NCBI GenBank assembly: GCA_937895935.1
Contig: CALBKX010000017.1
Location: forward strand, 1 to 16,973
Source: an uncultured Clostridia bacterium
GTDB lineage: Bacteria > Bacillota > Clostridia > Christensenellales > UBA1242
Length of the DNA: 16,973 nt
Direction: 5' to 3'
Shown here: one piece after another, positions 6,791 to 13,874 of the stretch
Position numbering within the stretch: position 1 is the first letter of the stretch
How the letters are laid out: each line of letters starts with the position of its first letter
The notes under the pieces: model-generated
What the model saw: the letters and a program-made list of their open reading frames with translations, nothing else
The model's database searches: none
Told to the model about the DNA's origin: nothing
Made by a program: the position numbers and the translations under genes

Positions 6791-7945
6791 ATGTACAGCA
6801 ATATTTCTATATATGTTCATATACCTTTCTGTATGAGTAAATGCTCATATTGTTCTTTTGTATCTAAGTGTGCAAGTGAAAAAGAAATTGAAGTTTATTT
6901 TACAAAACTCACAAAGCAAATTGAAATGGAAAGTGAGCAGTTTAAAGGCAAAAATGTAGAAACAATCTATTTTGGCGGAGGAACGCCAAGTGCTGTGAGT
7001 GAAAAATATATATGTGATATTTTAGGTTTAATATATAAAAAATTTAATGTGACAAATGATGCAGAAATCTCGACTGAATGTAATCCCTGTTCGGTAAATT
7101 TGGAAAAACTTGTTGCATATAAAAAGGCTGGTTTTAATCGAATAAGTTTTGGTGTGCAAAACTTAAATGATGAATGTTTAGCTATTATTGGTAGAAAACA
7201 TAACTCTAATATGGCAATTGATGCAATACAAAATGCTATAAAGGCTGGTTTTACAAATATATCTTGTGACCTATTAATTGGTATTCCCAAACAAACAACA
7301 AAAATGCTTTTAAGTGACATAAGAACATTAGTAAACTTAGGAGTTAAGCATATTTCTGCATATATGTTAATGTTGGAAGAAGGGACTAAACTATATGAAC
7401 AAGTTGTCATAAACCACTTACTGGAAGTGGCAAAGGATGACGAGTGTATAAATATGTACAACAAGGCATATAACTATTTAAAGGACAATGAATTTTTTAG
7501 ATATGAAATAAGCAATTTTGCAAAAACTGGCTATGAGTGTAAACATAATATAAATTACTGGGACAACTGTGAGTATGTTGGTTTTGGGTTATCGGCTCAT
7601 AGTTATTTTGACGGAAAGCGTATTGCTGGCATAGAAGATTTTGAAAAATATTATCAATATGTTGACAATTTAAATTCTGCCAATGTTTGTACAATTAATG
7701 AAAATGCTGAAGTGCTTTCAATAAAGCAAAAAATTGAAGAAACTATAATGCTGGGCTTAAGACAAACAAAAGGCGTTAATTTAAAAAGCCTTTTAAATTT
7801 AGGATATGATTTATTGGAAAAGAAAAAAAATACAATAAAACTTTTTAAAGAAAAAGGTCTTATTGATTTTAATTCTAACTATTTATTTATAACACCAAAC
7901 AATTTTGGTGCTTCAAATCAAATTATACTAGAGTTGTTACCTTAA
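6791..7945 (+). CDS. hemW: HemW, radical SAM heme chaperone (HemN-like)
   Basis: A 384-residue radical S-adenosylmethionine protein. It carries the 4Fe-4S motif Cys14-x3-Cys18-x2-Cys21 in HIPFCMSKCSYCSF, then YFGGGTPS, STECNP, NRISFGVQNL and the HemW C-terminal region beginning near KQKIEETIMLGLRQTKGV. HemW proteins bind heme and hand it to client enzymes. They are often mislabelled as oxygen-independent coproporphyrinogen oxidase, whose N-terminal extension is absent here. I start at ATG 6791 because AAGGA (6781-6785) sits 5 nt upstream and homologues begin at this point. The frame stays open upstream to 6728, but those residues look non-family. It follows lepA, a conserved neighbour pair in Firmicutes, but hrcA-grpE-dnaK do not follow. 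Confidence 0.93.
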   Translation: MYSNISIYVHIPFCMSKCSYCSFVSKCASEKEIEVYFTKLTKQIEMESEQFKGKNVETIYFGGGTPSAVSEKYICDILGLIYKKFNVTNDAEISTECNPCSVNLEKLVAYKKAGFNRISFGVQNLNDECLAIIGRKHNSNMAIDAIQNAIKAGFTNISCDLLIGIPKQTTKMLLSDIRTLVNLGVKHISAYMLMLEEGTKLYEQVVINHLLEVAKDDECINMYNKAYNYLKDNEFFRYEISNFAKTGYECKHNINYWDNCEYVGFGLSAHSYFDGKRIAGIEDFEKYYQYVDNLNSANVCTINENAEVLSIKQKIEETIMLGLRQTKGVNLKSLLNLGYDLLEKKKNTIKLFKEKGLIDFNSNYLFITPNNFGASNQIILELLP

Positions 7946-7980
7946 AAATTATTTTATTTTTAAAATATTTGAAAAATATC

Positions 7981-8009
7981 TTGCAATATATAAGGATATG
8001 TGTTATTAT
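7981..8009 (+). promoter_or_regulatory. Promoter of the ylxM-ffh-rpsP-khpA operon
   Basis: TTGCAA (7981-7986), a 17-bp spacer and TATTAT (8004-8009), with an extended -10 TG at 8001-8002. The predicted start is near 8016, in the 3' end of the first arm of the hemW terminator hairpin. Transcripts from here would therefore lack most of the hairpin's 5' arm. Confidence 0.65.
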
Positions 8010-8040
8010 GGTTAAGTAAAAATGCTTAACCGTATTTTTT
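8007..8040 (+). terminator. Intrinsic terminator of hemW
   Basis: A 10-bp stem, TATGGTTAAG (8007-8016) with CTTAACCGTA (8025-8034), one G-T pair, with an 8-nt loop and six T residues (8035-8040). Its first bases are also the -10 element of the next operon. Confidence 0.85.
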
Positions 8041-8072
8041 AATGCTTAAAGTTTAATGTTTTAAGGTGTTTT

Positions 8073-8375
8073 ATGGAATTAGAAAAAACTGTTGAACTTG
8101 GCTTGCTTTTGGACACTTATGGTTCGCTTTTAACCGAACGTATGAAAGATATTTTAACAATGTATGTTTGCGAAAATTTGAGTTTACAGGAAATTGGGGA
8201 GTATTTTAAAATTAGTAAGCCTGCTGTGCTTGATGCAATAAAAACTTCTAGCAAAAAGTTGGAATTTTTTGAAAGCAAAATTAAAATGTTATCTTTAAAA
8301 AAGTCGCTTGAAACTTTAATTGATAAAAATTCAGTTAATAAGGAAAATTTGCAAAAATTAATTGAAAAATATTAA
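8073..8375 (+). CDS. ylxM: YlxM family helix-turn-helix protein, SRP accessory
   Basis: A 100-residue YlxM/p13-type protein, a sigma-70 region 4-like helix-turn-helix fold found immediately upstream of ffh in Firmicutes and reported to modulate the signal recognition particle. Family features are TYGSLLTERMKDILTMYVCENLSLQEIGE (residues 15-43) followed by ISKPAVLDAIKTSSKKLEFFE. In the latter, the common RQAVYDNIKR of relatives has diverged to KPAVLDAIKT. A C-terminal helix rich in Lys and Leu completes it. AAGGTG (8063-8068) is 4 nt before the ATG. The stop is 34 nt from ffh. It is the first gene of the SRP operon. Confidence 0.9.
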   Translation: MELEKTVELGLLLDTYGSLLTERMKDILTMYVCENLSLQEIGEYFKISKPAVLDAIKTSSKKLEFFESKIKMLSLKKSLETLIDKNSVNKENLQKLIEKY

Positions 8376-8409
8376 AATTTGCAAAAAAAATTAAAAAAAG
8401 GAGTTAAAA

Positions 8410-9732
8410 ATGGGTCTTTTTGGTAGTTTGAGTGAAAAGATGTCGCATATTTTTAGTAAACTTACTAAACGTGGCAAACTTACAGAACTTGAAGTTAAGG
8501 ATGCTATGCGTGAAATAAAAATGGCACTCTTAGAGGCCGATGTTAACTATTTAGTTGTTAAGGACTTTATTAAAAAAGTTTCCGAAAAAGCAGTTGGTGA
8601 TACGGTTTTAAAAAGTTTAACTCCTGGTCAGCAAGTAATTAAAATTGTCAATGAAGAAATGATTGATTTAATGAAAAGTCCTGACCAAAAATTAAAAGTA
8701 AGTTCTTCTCCACCTACAGTTATTATGATGTGTGGTTTGCAAGGTGCAGGTAAAACAACACATGTTGGCAAACTTGGTCATCTACTAAAAAAGAGTGGAA
8801 AGCGTGTTTTGGCGGTTGCTTGTGATATTTATCGTCCTGCCGCTATTAATCAATTAAAGGTTGTTGCATCTCAGGCTGGAATTGGTTTTTTTGAAAAAGG
8901 AACACAAAACCCAGTTAAAACAGCTAAGCAAAGCATTGATTTTGCTTTAAGTCAAGGTTATGACACTGTAATTTTGGACACAGCGGGCAGGCTTCATATT
9001 AATGAAGAATTAATGAATGAGTTGAAAGCGATAAAAAAGGAAGTAAACCCTACTGAAATTTTGCTCACCATTGATGCAATGACAGGTCAAGATGCTGTCA
9101 CAGTTGCCGAAACTTTTAACAATGAACTTGATATGACAGGTGTTATTGTTACAAAACTTGATGGTGATACTCGTGGCGGTGTTGCTCTTTCTGTTAAAGC
9201 TATTACACAAAAACCAATTAAATTTTGTGGCATTGGAGAAAAAATTGGCGATTTAGAGCCTTTTTATCCAGACAGAATTGCCTCTAGAATTTTAGGTATG
9301 GGGGATGTCTTGACGCTTATTGATAAAGCGCAAGAAGCCGTAACCGAAGAGGAGGCTAAAAAACTTGAAAAAGCTTTCAGGGAAAATAGTTTCACATTTG
9401 AAGATTATTTAACTCAAATGGAAAATCTTAAAAAAATGGGTAACATCAACGATATTATTGCAATGATACCCGGACTTGGTGCGCAAATGCGTAACGTTCA
9501 AATTGATGAAAAACAATTACTTCACAACAAGGCAATTGTTCAAAGTATGACAATCAAGGAAAGGAGAAATCCAGAACTTATTAAAGCAAGCCAAAAGAAA
9601 CGTATTGCTCAAGGTAGTGGCACCACAATACAAGACGTAAATTTACTTTTAAAGCAGTTCGAGCAATCAAAAGATATGCTTAAACAAATGAAAAATAAAA
9701 AAGGTCTACTTGGTAGATTTATGGGTTTTTAA
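8410..9732 (+). CDS. ffh: Signal recognition particle GTPase Ffh (SRP54)
   Basis: The protein subunit of the signal recognition particle. It binds signal peptides on nascent chains and 4.5S-type RNA and docks with FtsY at the membrane. The 440-residue chain has the N-terminal helical bundle (1-90), the G domain with P-loop GLQGAGKT (109-116), DTAGR and TKLDGDTRGG, and the methionine-rich M domain from about 300 (FEDYLTQMENLKKMGNINDI, then the RNA-binding region near RRNPELIKASQKKRIAQGSG). It ends at GLLGRFMGF, a usual length. AAGGAG (8398-8403) gives a strong start. It is cotranscribed with ylxM. The SRP RNA gene is not in this window. Confidence 0.97.
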   Translation: MGLFGSLSEKMSHIFSKLTKRGKLTELEVKDAMREIKMALLEADVNYLVVKDFIKKVSEKAVGDTVLKSLTPGQQVIKIVNEEMIDLMKSPDQKLKVSSSPPTVIMMCGLQGAGKTTHVGKLGHLLKKSGKRVLAVACDIYRPAAINQLKVVASQAGIGFFEKGTQNPVKTAKQSIDFALSQGYDTVILDTAGRLHINEELMNELKAIKKEVNPTEILLTIDAMTGQDAVTVAETFNNELDMTGVIVTKLDGDTRGGVALSVKAITQKPIKFCGIGEKIGDLEPFYPDRIASRILGMGDVLTLIDKAQEAVTEEEAKKLEKAFRENSFTFEDYLTQMENLKKMGNINDIIAMIPGLGAQMRNVQIDEKQLLHNKAIVQSMTIKERRNPELIKASQKKRIAQGSGTTIQDVNLLLKQFEQSKDMLKQMKNKKGLLGRFMGF

Positions 9733-9748
9733 TTAATGGTATTTCAAT

Positions 9749-9766
9749 TTAAAACAATTGTTTTAA
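9749..9766. repeat. Perfect 18-bp palindrome between ffh and rpsP
   Basis: TTAAAACAATTGTTTTAA equals its reverse complement and sits in the 73-nt gap before rpsP. It could be a 7-bp hairpin with an AATT loop without a proper T tail, an mRNA-processing site, or a protein site. It shares the core CAATTG and outer TT/AA with the palindrome at 2625-2642. In sequence this AT-rich, chance is possible. Confidence 0.5.
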
Positions 9767-9805
9767 GTTTAAATATATACACAAATTATAAAAGGAGAAA
9801 AAACA

Positions 9806-10063
9806 ATGGCAGTTAAAATTAGACTTACAAGATTAGGAGATAAAAAATCACCTTTCTATCGTGTTATCGTTGCTGATTCACGTTCACCTAGAGATGGTAA
9901 ATTTATTGACCTTATTGGTACTTACAATCCACTTACAAATCCAGCTGAAATCAAAATTGATAACGAAAAAGCTTCAAAGTGGTTAAAAAATGGTGCTGTT
10001 CCTACAGATACAGCTAGAAACTTGCTTGTTAAAAGCGGTGTTATTGAAGAAAAGAAAAACTAA
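9806..10063 (+). CDS. rpsP: Ribosomal protein bS16
   Basis: An 85-residue small-subunit protein that binds 16S rRNA and helps 30S assembly. It has the family opening MAVKIRLTRLGDKKSPFYRV, then DSRSPRDGKFIDLIGTYNP and the closing WLKNGAVPTDTARNLLVKSG. Length is normal. AAGGAG, 8 nt upstream of the ATG, is a strong start signal. It sits between ffh and khpA as in many Firmicutes, but rimM and trmD, which usually follow, are absent. Confidence 0.97.
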   Translation: MAVKIRLTRLGDKKSPFYRVIVADSRSPRDGKFIDLIGTYNPLTNPAEIKIDNEKASKWLKNGAVPTDTARNLLVKSGVIEEKKN

Positions 10064-10090
10064 GAACATCTTTAATCAAGGGGTGAAAAT

Positions 10091-10321
10091 ATGGAAGAAC
10101 TTGTTAAATACATTGTCACTAGTTTAGTTGACAATGAAGACGAAGTTAAAATTGAGTCCACCCGTGAAGGTGATTCAATAAACATTTTAGTTACAGTTGC
10201 ACCAGATGATGTTGGTAAGGTTATTGGTAAAAACGGTAGAATTGCTCAAAGTATACGTGCAATTGTAAAATCTGTTTCTGCAAAAGAGAAAATCAGATAT
10301 AATGTTAAAATAAATAAGTAA
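10091..10321 (+). CDS. khpA: KhpA, KH-domain RNA-binding protein
   Basis: A 76-residue single KH domain. The GxxG loop is G46-K-N-G49 in VGKVIGKNGRIAQSIRAIVK, with the usual MEELVKYIVTSLVDNEDEV start. KhpA partners with KhpB (Jag) as an RNA chaperone that affects cell elongation and division in Gram-positive bacteria. AAGGGGTG lies just before the ATG, and 27 nt separate it from rpsP, so it is the last gene of the ylxM operon. A terminator begins 9 nt after the stop codon. Confidence 0.94.
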   Translation: MEELVKYIVTSLVDNEDEVKIESTREGDSINILVTVAPDDVGKVIGKNGRIAQSIRAIVKSVSAKEKIRYNVKINK

Positions 10322-10329
10322 AAAATATC

Positions 10330-10358
10330 AAAACTTCAACTTTAGGTTGAAGTTTTTT
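10330..10358 (+). terminator. Intrinsic terminator of the ylxM-ffh-rpsP-khpA operon
   Basis: AAAACTTCAAC (10330-10340) pairs with GTTGAAGTTTT (10346-10356) around TTTAG, with T residues to 10358. Confidence 0.9.
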
Positions 10359-10361
10359 CTT

Positions 10362-10375
10362 ACTTAACGTTAAGT
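10362..10375. repeat. 14-bp perfect palindrome upstream of a small-RNA promoter
   Basis: ACTTAACGTTAAGT equals its own reverse complement and ends 5 bp before the -35 hexamer at 10381. It could be a regulator site for the candidate small RNA. No protein is identified. Confidence 0.4.
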
Positions 10376-10380
10376 GACTT

Positions 10381-10410
10381 TTGTGATGCAAAATGGATGT
10401 TTTTTATAGT
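10381..10410 (+). promoter_or_regulatory. Possible promoter of the candidate small RNA
   Basis: TTGTGA (10381-10386) is followed after 18 bp by TATAGT (10405-10410; five of six consensus bases). The predicted start at about 10415-10418 coincides with the beginning of the hairpin at 10414. Confidence 0.45.
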
Positions 10411-10414
10411 GGAA

Positions 10415-10509
10415 GGGATTTTTGACAAAATGCCACAAAACGTGGTTGTGCTTGTCAATTTTCCCTATTACATAAAAATTACAATGGACTTAAAAGTTCA
10501 TTGTTTTTT
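10415..10509 (+). ncRNA. Candidate small RNA of about 95 nt between khpA and pyk
   Basis: The transcript would begin with a long hairpin. AGGGA (10414-10418) pairs with TCCCT (10462-10466), a 3x3 all-T internal loop follows, and then TTGACAA (10422-10428) pairs with TTGTCAA (10452-10458). The apical part can fold in two ways: CCAC (10433-10436) with GTGG (10442-10445), or CACAA with TTGTG. A 15-nt spacer leads to a strong terminator at 10481-10510. It has its own promoter-like sequence and lies between two terminators, so it would be an independent unit. The only open frame through it (10397-10591) runs through the terminator and has no ribosome site. I do not recognise it as SRP RNA, 6S RNA or tmRNA. 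Confidence 0.4.
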
Positions 10510-10510
10510 A
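10481..10510 (+). terminator. Strong intrinsic terminator with no coding gene before it
   Basis: ACAATGGACT (10481-10490) pairs with AGTTCATTGT (10495-10504), one G-T pair, with a TAAA loop and T residues to 10509. The khpA operon already has a terminator at 10330-10358, so this one implies another transcript between them. Confidence 0.85.
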
Positions 10511-10563
10511 GTTTTTAATTATTTTTTAAATTTTTATAGTTTTTGTTTTTATAGGAGATTTTT

Positions 10564-10607
10564 AATTTACAAATTTTTGAAAAATAGTTAAAATATATAT
10601 GTAAATT
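10564..10607. repeat. Inverted repeat spanning the pyk promoter
   Basis: AATTTACA (10564-10571) and TGTAAATT (10600-10607) are exact reverse complements. One arm covers the -35 element and the other the expected transcription start. This could be a repressor site pair; AT-rich chance is the alternative. Confidence 0.35.
10566..10594 (+). promoter_or_regulatory. Promoter of pyk
   Basis: TTTACA (10566-10571) and TAAAAT (10589-10594) are 17 bp apart, each five of six consensus bases. The start would be near 10601, giving a leader of about 68 nt. Confidence 0.65.
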
Positions 10608-10668
10608 ACTAAAAATTTTGTAATTTTGGTTGCAAAAATAAAAAATTTAATTAAATGAGATTTATTAT

Positions 10669-12075
10669 ATGAAAAAAACAAAAATAATTTGCACAATTGG
10701 TCCAGCTTGCAGTGATGAAAAAACTATAATTGATATGTTAAATTCTGGAATGAATGTTGCTAGAATTAACTTTTCTCATGGGAGTGACGAAGAGCATATA
10801 AAAACAATTGAGCTTTTAAAAAAAGTTAGAGAAAAAACTAATTTTCCTCTTGGAATTATGTTAGACACAAAAGGTCCAGAGTATAGAGTGGGAGTTTTTG
10901 AAAACGGAAAAGTTTTTTTAAATGAAGGTGATGAGTTCACTTTTACAACCAAAAAAATTTTAGGTAATCAAAATATAGTTTCTGTTAATTACAAACATTT
11001 GACCAAAGAGGTAAGCGTTGGGGATAAAATATTAGTATGTAATGGACTTTTGATTTTTAAAGTTAAAAAAGTAAAGGGTGACAATATAATTTGTGAAGTT
11101 GTTTCTGGCGGTGAAATATCAAACAATAAAAGTATGAATTTCCCAAACAAAACTTTAAAAAATAAATATATGTCTGATGTAGATAAGCACGATATTTTAC
11201 TTGGTATACAAAATAATGTAGATTTTATTGCTTGTTCTTTTGTTTCGCAAGGTAAAGATGTTGAAAATGTAAGGACTTTTTTAGATTCTAATGGTGGAAG
11301 CGATATTGAAATAATTGCAAAAATAGAGAATCAAGCGGGCGTTGATAACTTGGATGAAATAATAAAATATTCTGATGGGGTGATGGTTGCTAGGGGCGAC
11401 TTGGGAGTTGAAATAGCACAAGAAAAATTACCTAATATCCAAAAGAAAATAATTAAAAAATGCTTAGAGTGTGGAAAGGTTGTTATAACAGCAACTGAAA
11501 TGCTTGAGAGTATGACAAAAAATCCTAGACCAACTAGGGCGGAAACTTCGGATGTTGCCAATGCAGTTTATGATGGCTCTTCTGCAATTATGCTCTCTGG
11601 TGAAACTGCTGTGGGAAAATACCCTGTGAAAGCAGTTGCAATAATGTCAAAAATAGCAGAAGAAACCGAAAAAAACATTGACTATGTGCATAGATTTAAC
11701 GAGATGCAAATTAAAGAAAATAGCAACCTTGATGCAATTTGTGGTGCTTGTTGTCGACTTTGTATTGATACAAAATCTAAAGCCATAATTGCTTGTAGTA
11801 AAACTGGTAAAACAATTAAAACTGTGTCCCGTTTTTATTGTCCTTCGCACGTTTTAGGGCTAGTGACAGAAAAAAGTGTTTTTTATAAACTTTCATTATA
11901 TTTTGGAGTTTTGCCTATTTTGCTTAAGGACTACAAAACACTAGATAGTTTATTTAAAAATGCAAAAGAACTTGCAAAAGAAAAATTTAATTTAAATAAA
12001 GGTGATAATATTATTATTACTGGTGGAACTTCTAGTATGACAAACACCAATTTACTAAAGTTGGAGGTTGTGTAA
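10669..12075 (+). CDS. pyk: Pyruvate kinase
   Basis: Catalyses the last glycolytic step, phosphoenolpyruvate plus ADP to pyruvate plus ATP. The 468-residue chain has MKKTKIICTIGPA, Arg32/Asn34, MLDTKGPE (64-71), the B-domain cap (about 72-165), KIENQAGV with Lys218 and Glu220, VMVARGDLGVE with Asp244, TATEMLESM (274-282), RAETSDVANAVYDG and the allosteric C domain. Glu71 in DTKGPE is the residue that marks potassium-dependent enzymes. The extra C-terminal phosphohistidine domain of Bacillus Pyk is absent, so the length is the standard short form. The start signal is weak (GAG at 10657-10659). It has its own promoter and converges on glmS with a 4-nt gap and no clear terminator. Confidence 0.97.
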   Translation: MKKTKIICTIGPACSDEKTIIDMLNSGMNVARINFSHGSDEEHIKTIELLKKVREKTNFPLGIMLDTKGPEYRVGVFENGKVFLNEGDEFTFTTKKILGNQNIVSVNYKHLTKEVSVGDKILVCNGLLIFKVKKVKGDNIICEVVSGGEISNNKSMNFPNKTLKNKYMSDVDKHDILLGIQNNVDFIACSFVSQGKDVENVRTFLDSNGGSDIEIIAKIENQAGVDNLDEIIKYSDGVMVARGDLGVEIAQEKLPNIQKKIIKKCLECGKVVITATEMLESMTKNPRPTRAETSDVANAVYDGSSAIMLSGETAVGKYPVKAVAIMSKIAEETEKNIDYVHRFNEMQIKENSNLDAICGACCRLCIDTKSKAIIACSKTGKTIKTVSRFYCPSHVLGLVTEKSVFYKLSLYFGVLPILLKDYKTLDSLFKNAKELAKEKFNLNKGDNIIITGGTSSMTNTNLLKLEVV

Positions 12076-12079
12076 AAAG

Positions 12080-13873
12080 TTATTCTACTGTAACACTTTT
12101 GGCTAAATTCCTAGGCTGATCGGGGTTTAGCCCTTTTTTTACGCTAGTTAAATAAGCCAACATTTGAAATGTAGGTATTGAAGTAATAGGTATTAATTCT
12201 TCTTTGAATGATTGAAGTTTAATAACCATATAAAATTTTGATAGTTTTTCTTTTGGCACATCAAATTGAGAAACAAAAATTACTTTAGCACCACGTGATT
12301 GGGCTTCAAAAGCACCGTTTAATGTTTTATCTAAAAGTTTTTTGTTTGTTGCAATCACAAATAAAATTGAACTTTTATCAATAAGTGCCAAAAATCCGTG
12401 TTTTAGTTCGCCTGCTGGATGTTCTGAAGAAAATATATATGTTATTTCTTTTAATTTCAAACTTGCCTCTAAGGCTGTTATATAATCATAATTTCTGCCT
12501 ATGAAAAATACATTTTTTGTTTTGCTTAATTTATCAACTAATTTTGCAAAATCCTTTTCGTTTGGCATTTTTATGTTTTTTGCTATATCTAAAATATCTG
12601 CTTCGTAGTTTTCGTTTTTATTGAATTTTTCATTTTGAATATGTTTTGCAAACATATACAAAACAGATAGCTGAGAAGTATAGGCTTTACTTGAAGCAAC
12701 TGCTATTTCCAGTCCTGCACAAACTGGCAGTACATATTTACACGCTTGTGCAAGTGTGCTATAAAGCACATTTGTTAATGCAATGGTTGTTGCTTTATTA
12801 TTTTTTGCTTTTTCCGTTGCTGCAATTGTATCGGCAGTTTCTCCGCTTTGGCTTACAAATATACAAAGTGTTTTTTTATCTATTTTGAAATTTGAATATC
12901 TAAATTCGCTAGCAACGTGAGCAGAAGTTGAAATACCTGTAAAATCTTCCAAAAATTTTGAGCCAAGAATACTAGCGTGATATGCAGTTCCGCAACCAAC
13001 AAAAACTACTTTATTAAATTTTGAAATGAAATTTTTATCAAATTTGTCTAAAATTTTATTATTTTTATAAGTTTCAATCAAATTTTTCAAAACTTTAGGT
13101 TCTTCTAAAATTTCCTTAACCATATAATATGGATAATTTTGTTTTGAATTTATAATATCAAAATTTGATAACTTTTTAGGTTTCTTTTTAATTATTTTTC
13201 CTTCTTTATTATAAAAAATTATTGAATTTAAGTCCGCTTTACAAAATTCGCCATCTTTTAATGTGAAAAAATTATTACTTTTACCAACAAAGCACGAAAC
13301 ATCGCTTGCAACCATAACATCATTTTTTGTACTTGCAATAAAAAGAGGACTTTTATTTTTTGCTAAAAATAATGTATTATCAAAATTTGCATTTAAACAC
13401 ACAAAAGCATAAGAACCAATCAATTTATTGCAAACGTTTATTAATGTTTCAATTGGATTAGAATTGTACATATCTTGAAACATATTACAAACAACTTCAG
13501 TATCTGTTTGACTTTTAAATTTGTATTTTTTTTCTTTTAATTCAAGTTTTAATTCATTGAAATTTTCGATAATCCCATTATGAACAACTGCCCACGATTT
13601 ATCATTGCTTAAATGTGGGTGAGCATTGGTGTTATTTGGAGAACCATGAGTTGCCCAACGAGTGTGAGCTATGCCACAAGTTGAAGTTTTATTAAAATAA
13701 ATTAGTTTTTCAAGGTCATCAATTTTACCTGCATTTTTGGTTGTGTATATTTTATGATTTTGTAAAATTGAAATTCCTGCTGAATCATAACCCCTATATT
13801 CCAAAAGTTTTAAGCTCTCTATTAATTTTTTTTCTGCATCGCTATTTGTTATATATCCAGTAATACCGCACAT
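12080..13873 (-). CDS. glmS: Glutamine-fructose-6-phosphate aminotransferase (isomerizing)
   Basis: Makes glucosamine-6-phosphate from fructose-6-phosphate and glutamine, the entry to amino-sugar synthesis. The 597-residue protein starts at MCGITGYITN, because Cys2 must become the N-terminal nucleophile after Met removal; AGAGGTG lies just upstream. An upstream in-frame ATG (13894) would bury Cys2. The glutaminase domain shows AHTRWATHGSPNNTNAHPH and VVHNGIIENF. Two SIS sugar-isomerase domains follow (FVGCGTAYHASILG, SQSGETADT, SSKAYTSQLSVLYMF, SSEHPAGELKHGF), ending in the conserved NLAKSVTVE with catalytic Lys592. It is last in the operon, one base after the glmM stop. I see no glmS ribozyme upstream; the gene reads on from glmM. 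Confidence 0.97.
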   Translation of the reverse strand: MCGITGYITNSDAEKKLIESLKLLEYRGYDSAGISILQNHKIYTTKNAGKIDDLEKLIYFNKTSTCGIAHTRWATHGSPNNTNAHPHLSNDKSWAVVHNGIIENFNELKLELKEKKYKFKSQTDTEVVCNMFQDMYNSNPIETLINVCNKLIGSYAFVCLNANFDNTLFLAKNKSPLFIASTKNDVMVASDVSCFVGKSNNFFTLKDGEFCKADLNSIIFYNKEGKIIKKKPKKLSNFDIINSKQNYPYYMVKEILEEPKVLKNLIETYKNNKILDKFDKNFISKFNKVVFVGCGTAYHASILGSKFLEDFTGISTSAHVASEFRYSNFKIDKKTLCIFVSQSGETADTIAATEKAKNNKATTIALTNVLYSTLAQACKYVLPVCAGLEIAVASSKAYTSQLSVLYMFAKHIQNEKFNKNENYEADILDIAKNIKMPNEKDFAKLVDKLSKTKNVFFIGRNYDYITALEASLKLKEITYIFSSEHPAGELKHGFLALIDKSSILFVIATNKKLLDKTLNGAFEAQSRGAKVIFVSQFDVPKEKLSKFYMVIKLQSFKEELIPITSIPTFQMLAYLTSVKKGLNPDQPRNLAKSVTVE

Positions 13874-13874
13874 T

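Noticed and set aside
10397..10591. 64-codon open frame rich in Phe, Tyr and Leu
   Set aside because: It runs through a strong terminator hairpin, has no ribosome site, and its composition is what AT-rich non-coding DNA gives.
12074..12101. Bidirectional terminator between convergent pyk and glmS
   Set aside because: AAAAG plus TTA can pair with TAA plus CTTTT, with T residues on the minus side. The stem is short and AT-only apart from one pair, and it lies mostly in the glmS coding end, so I left it out of the features.
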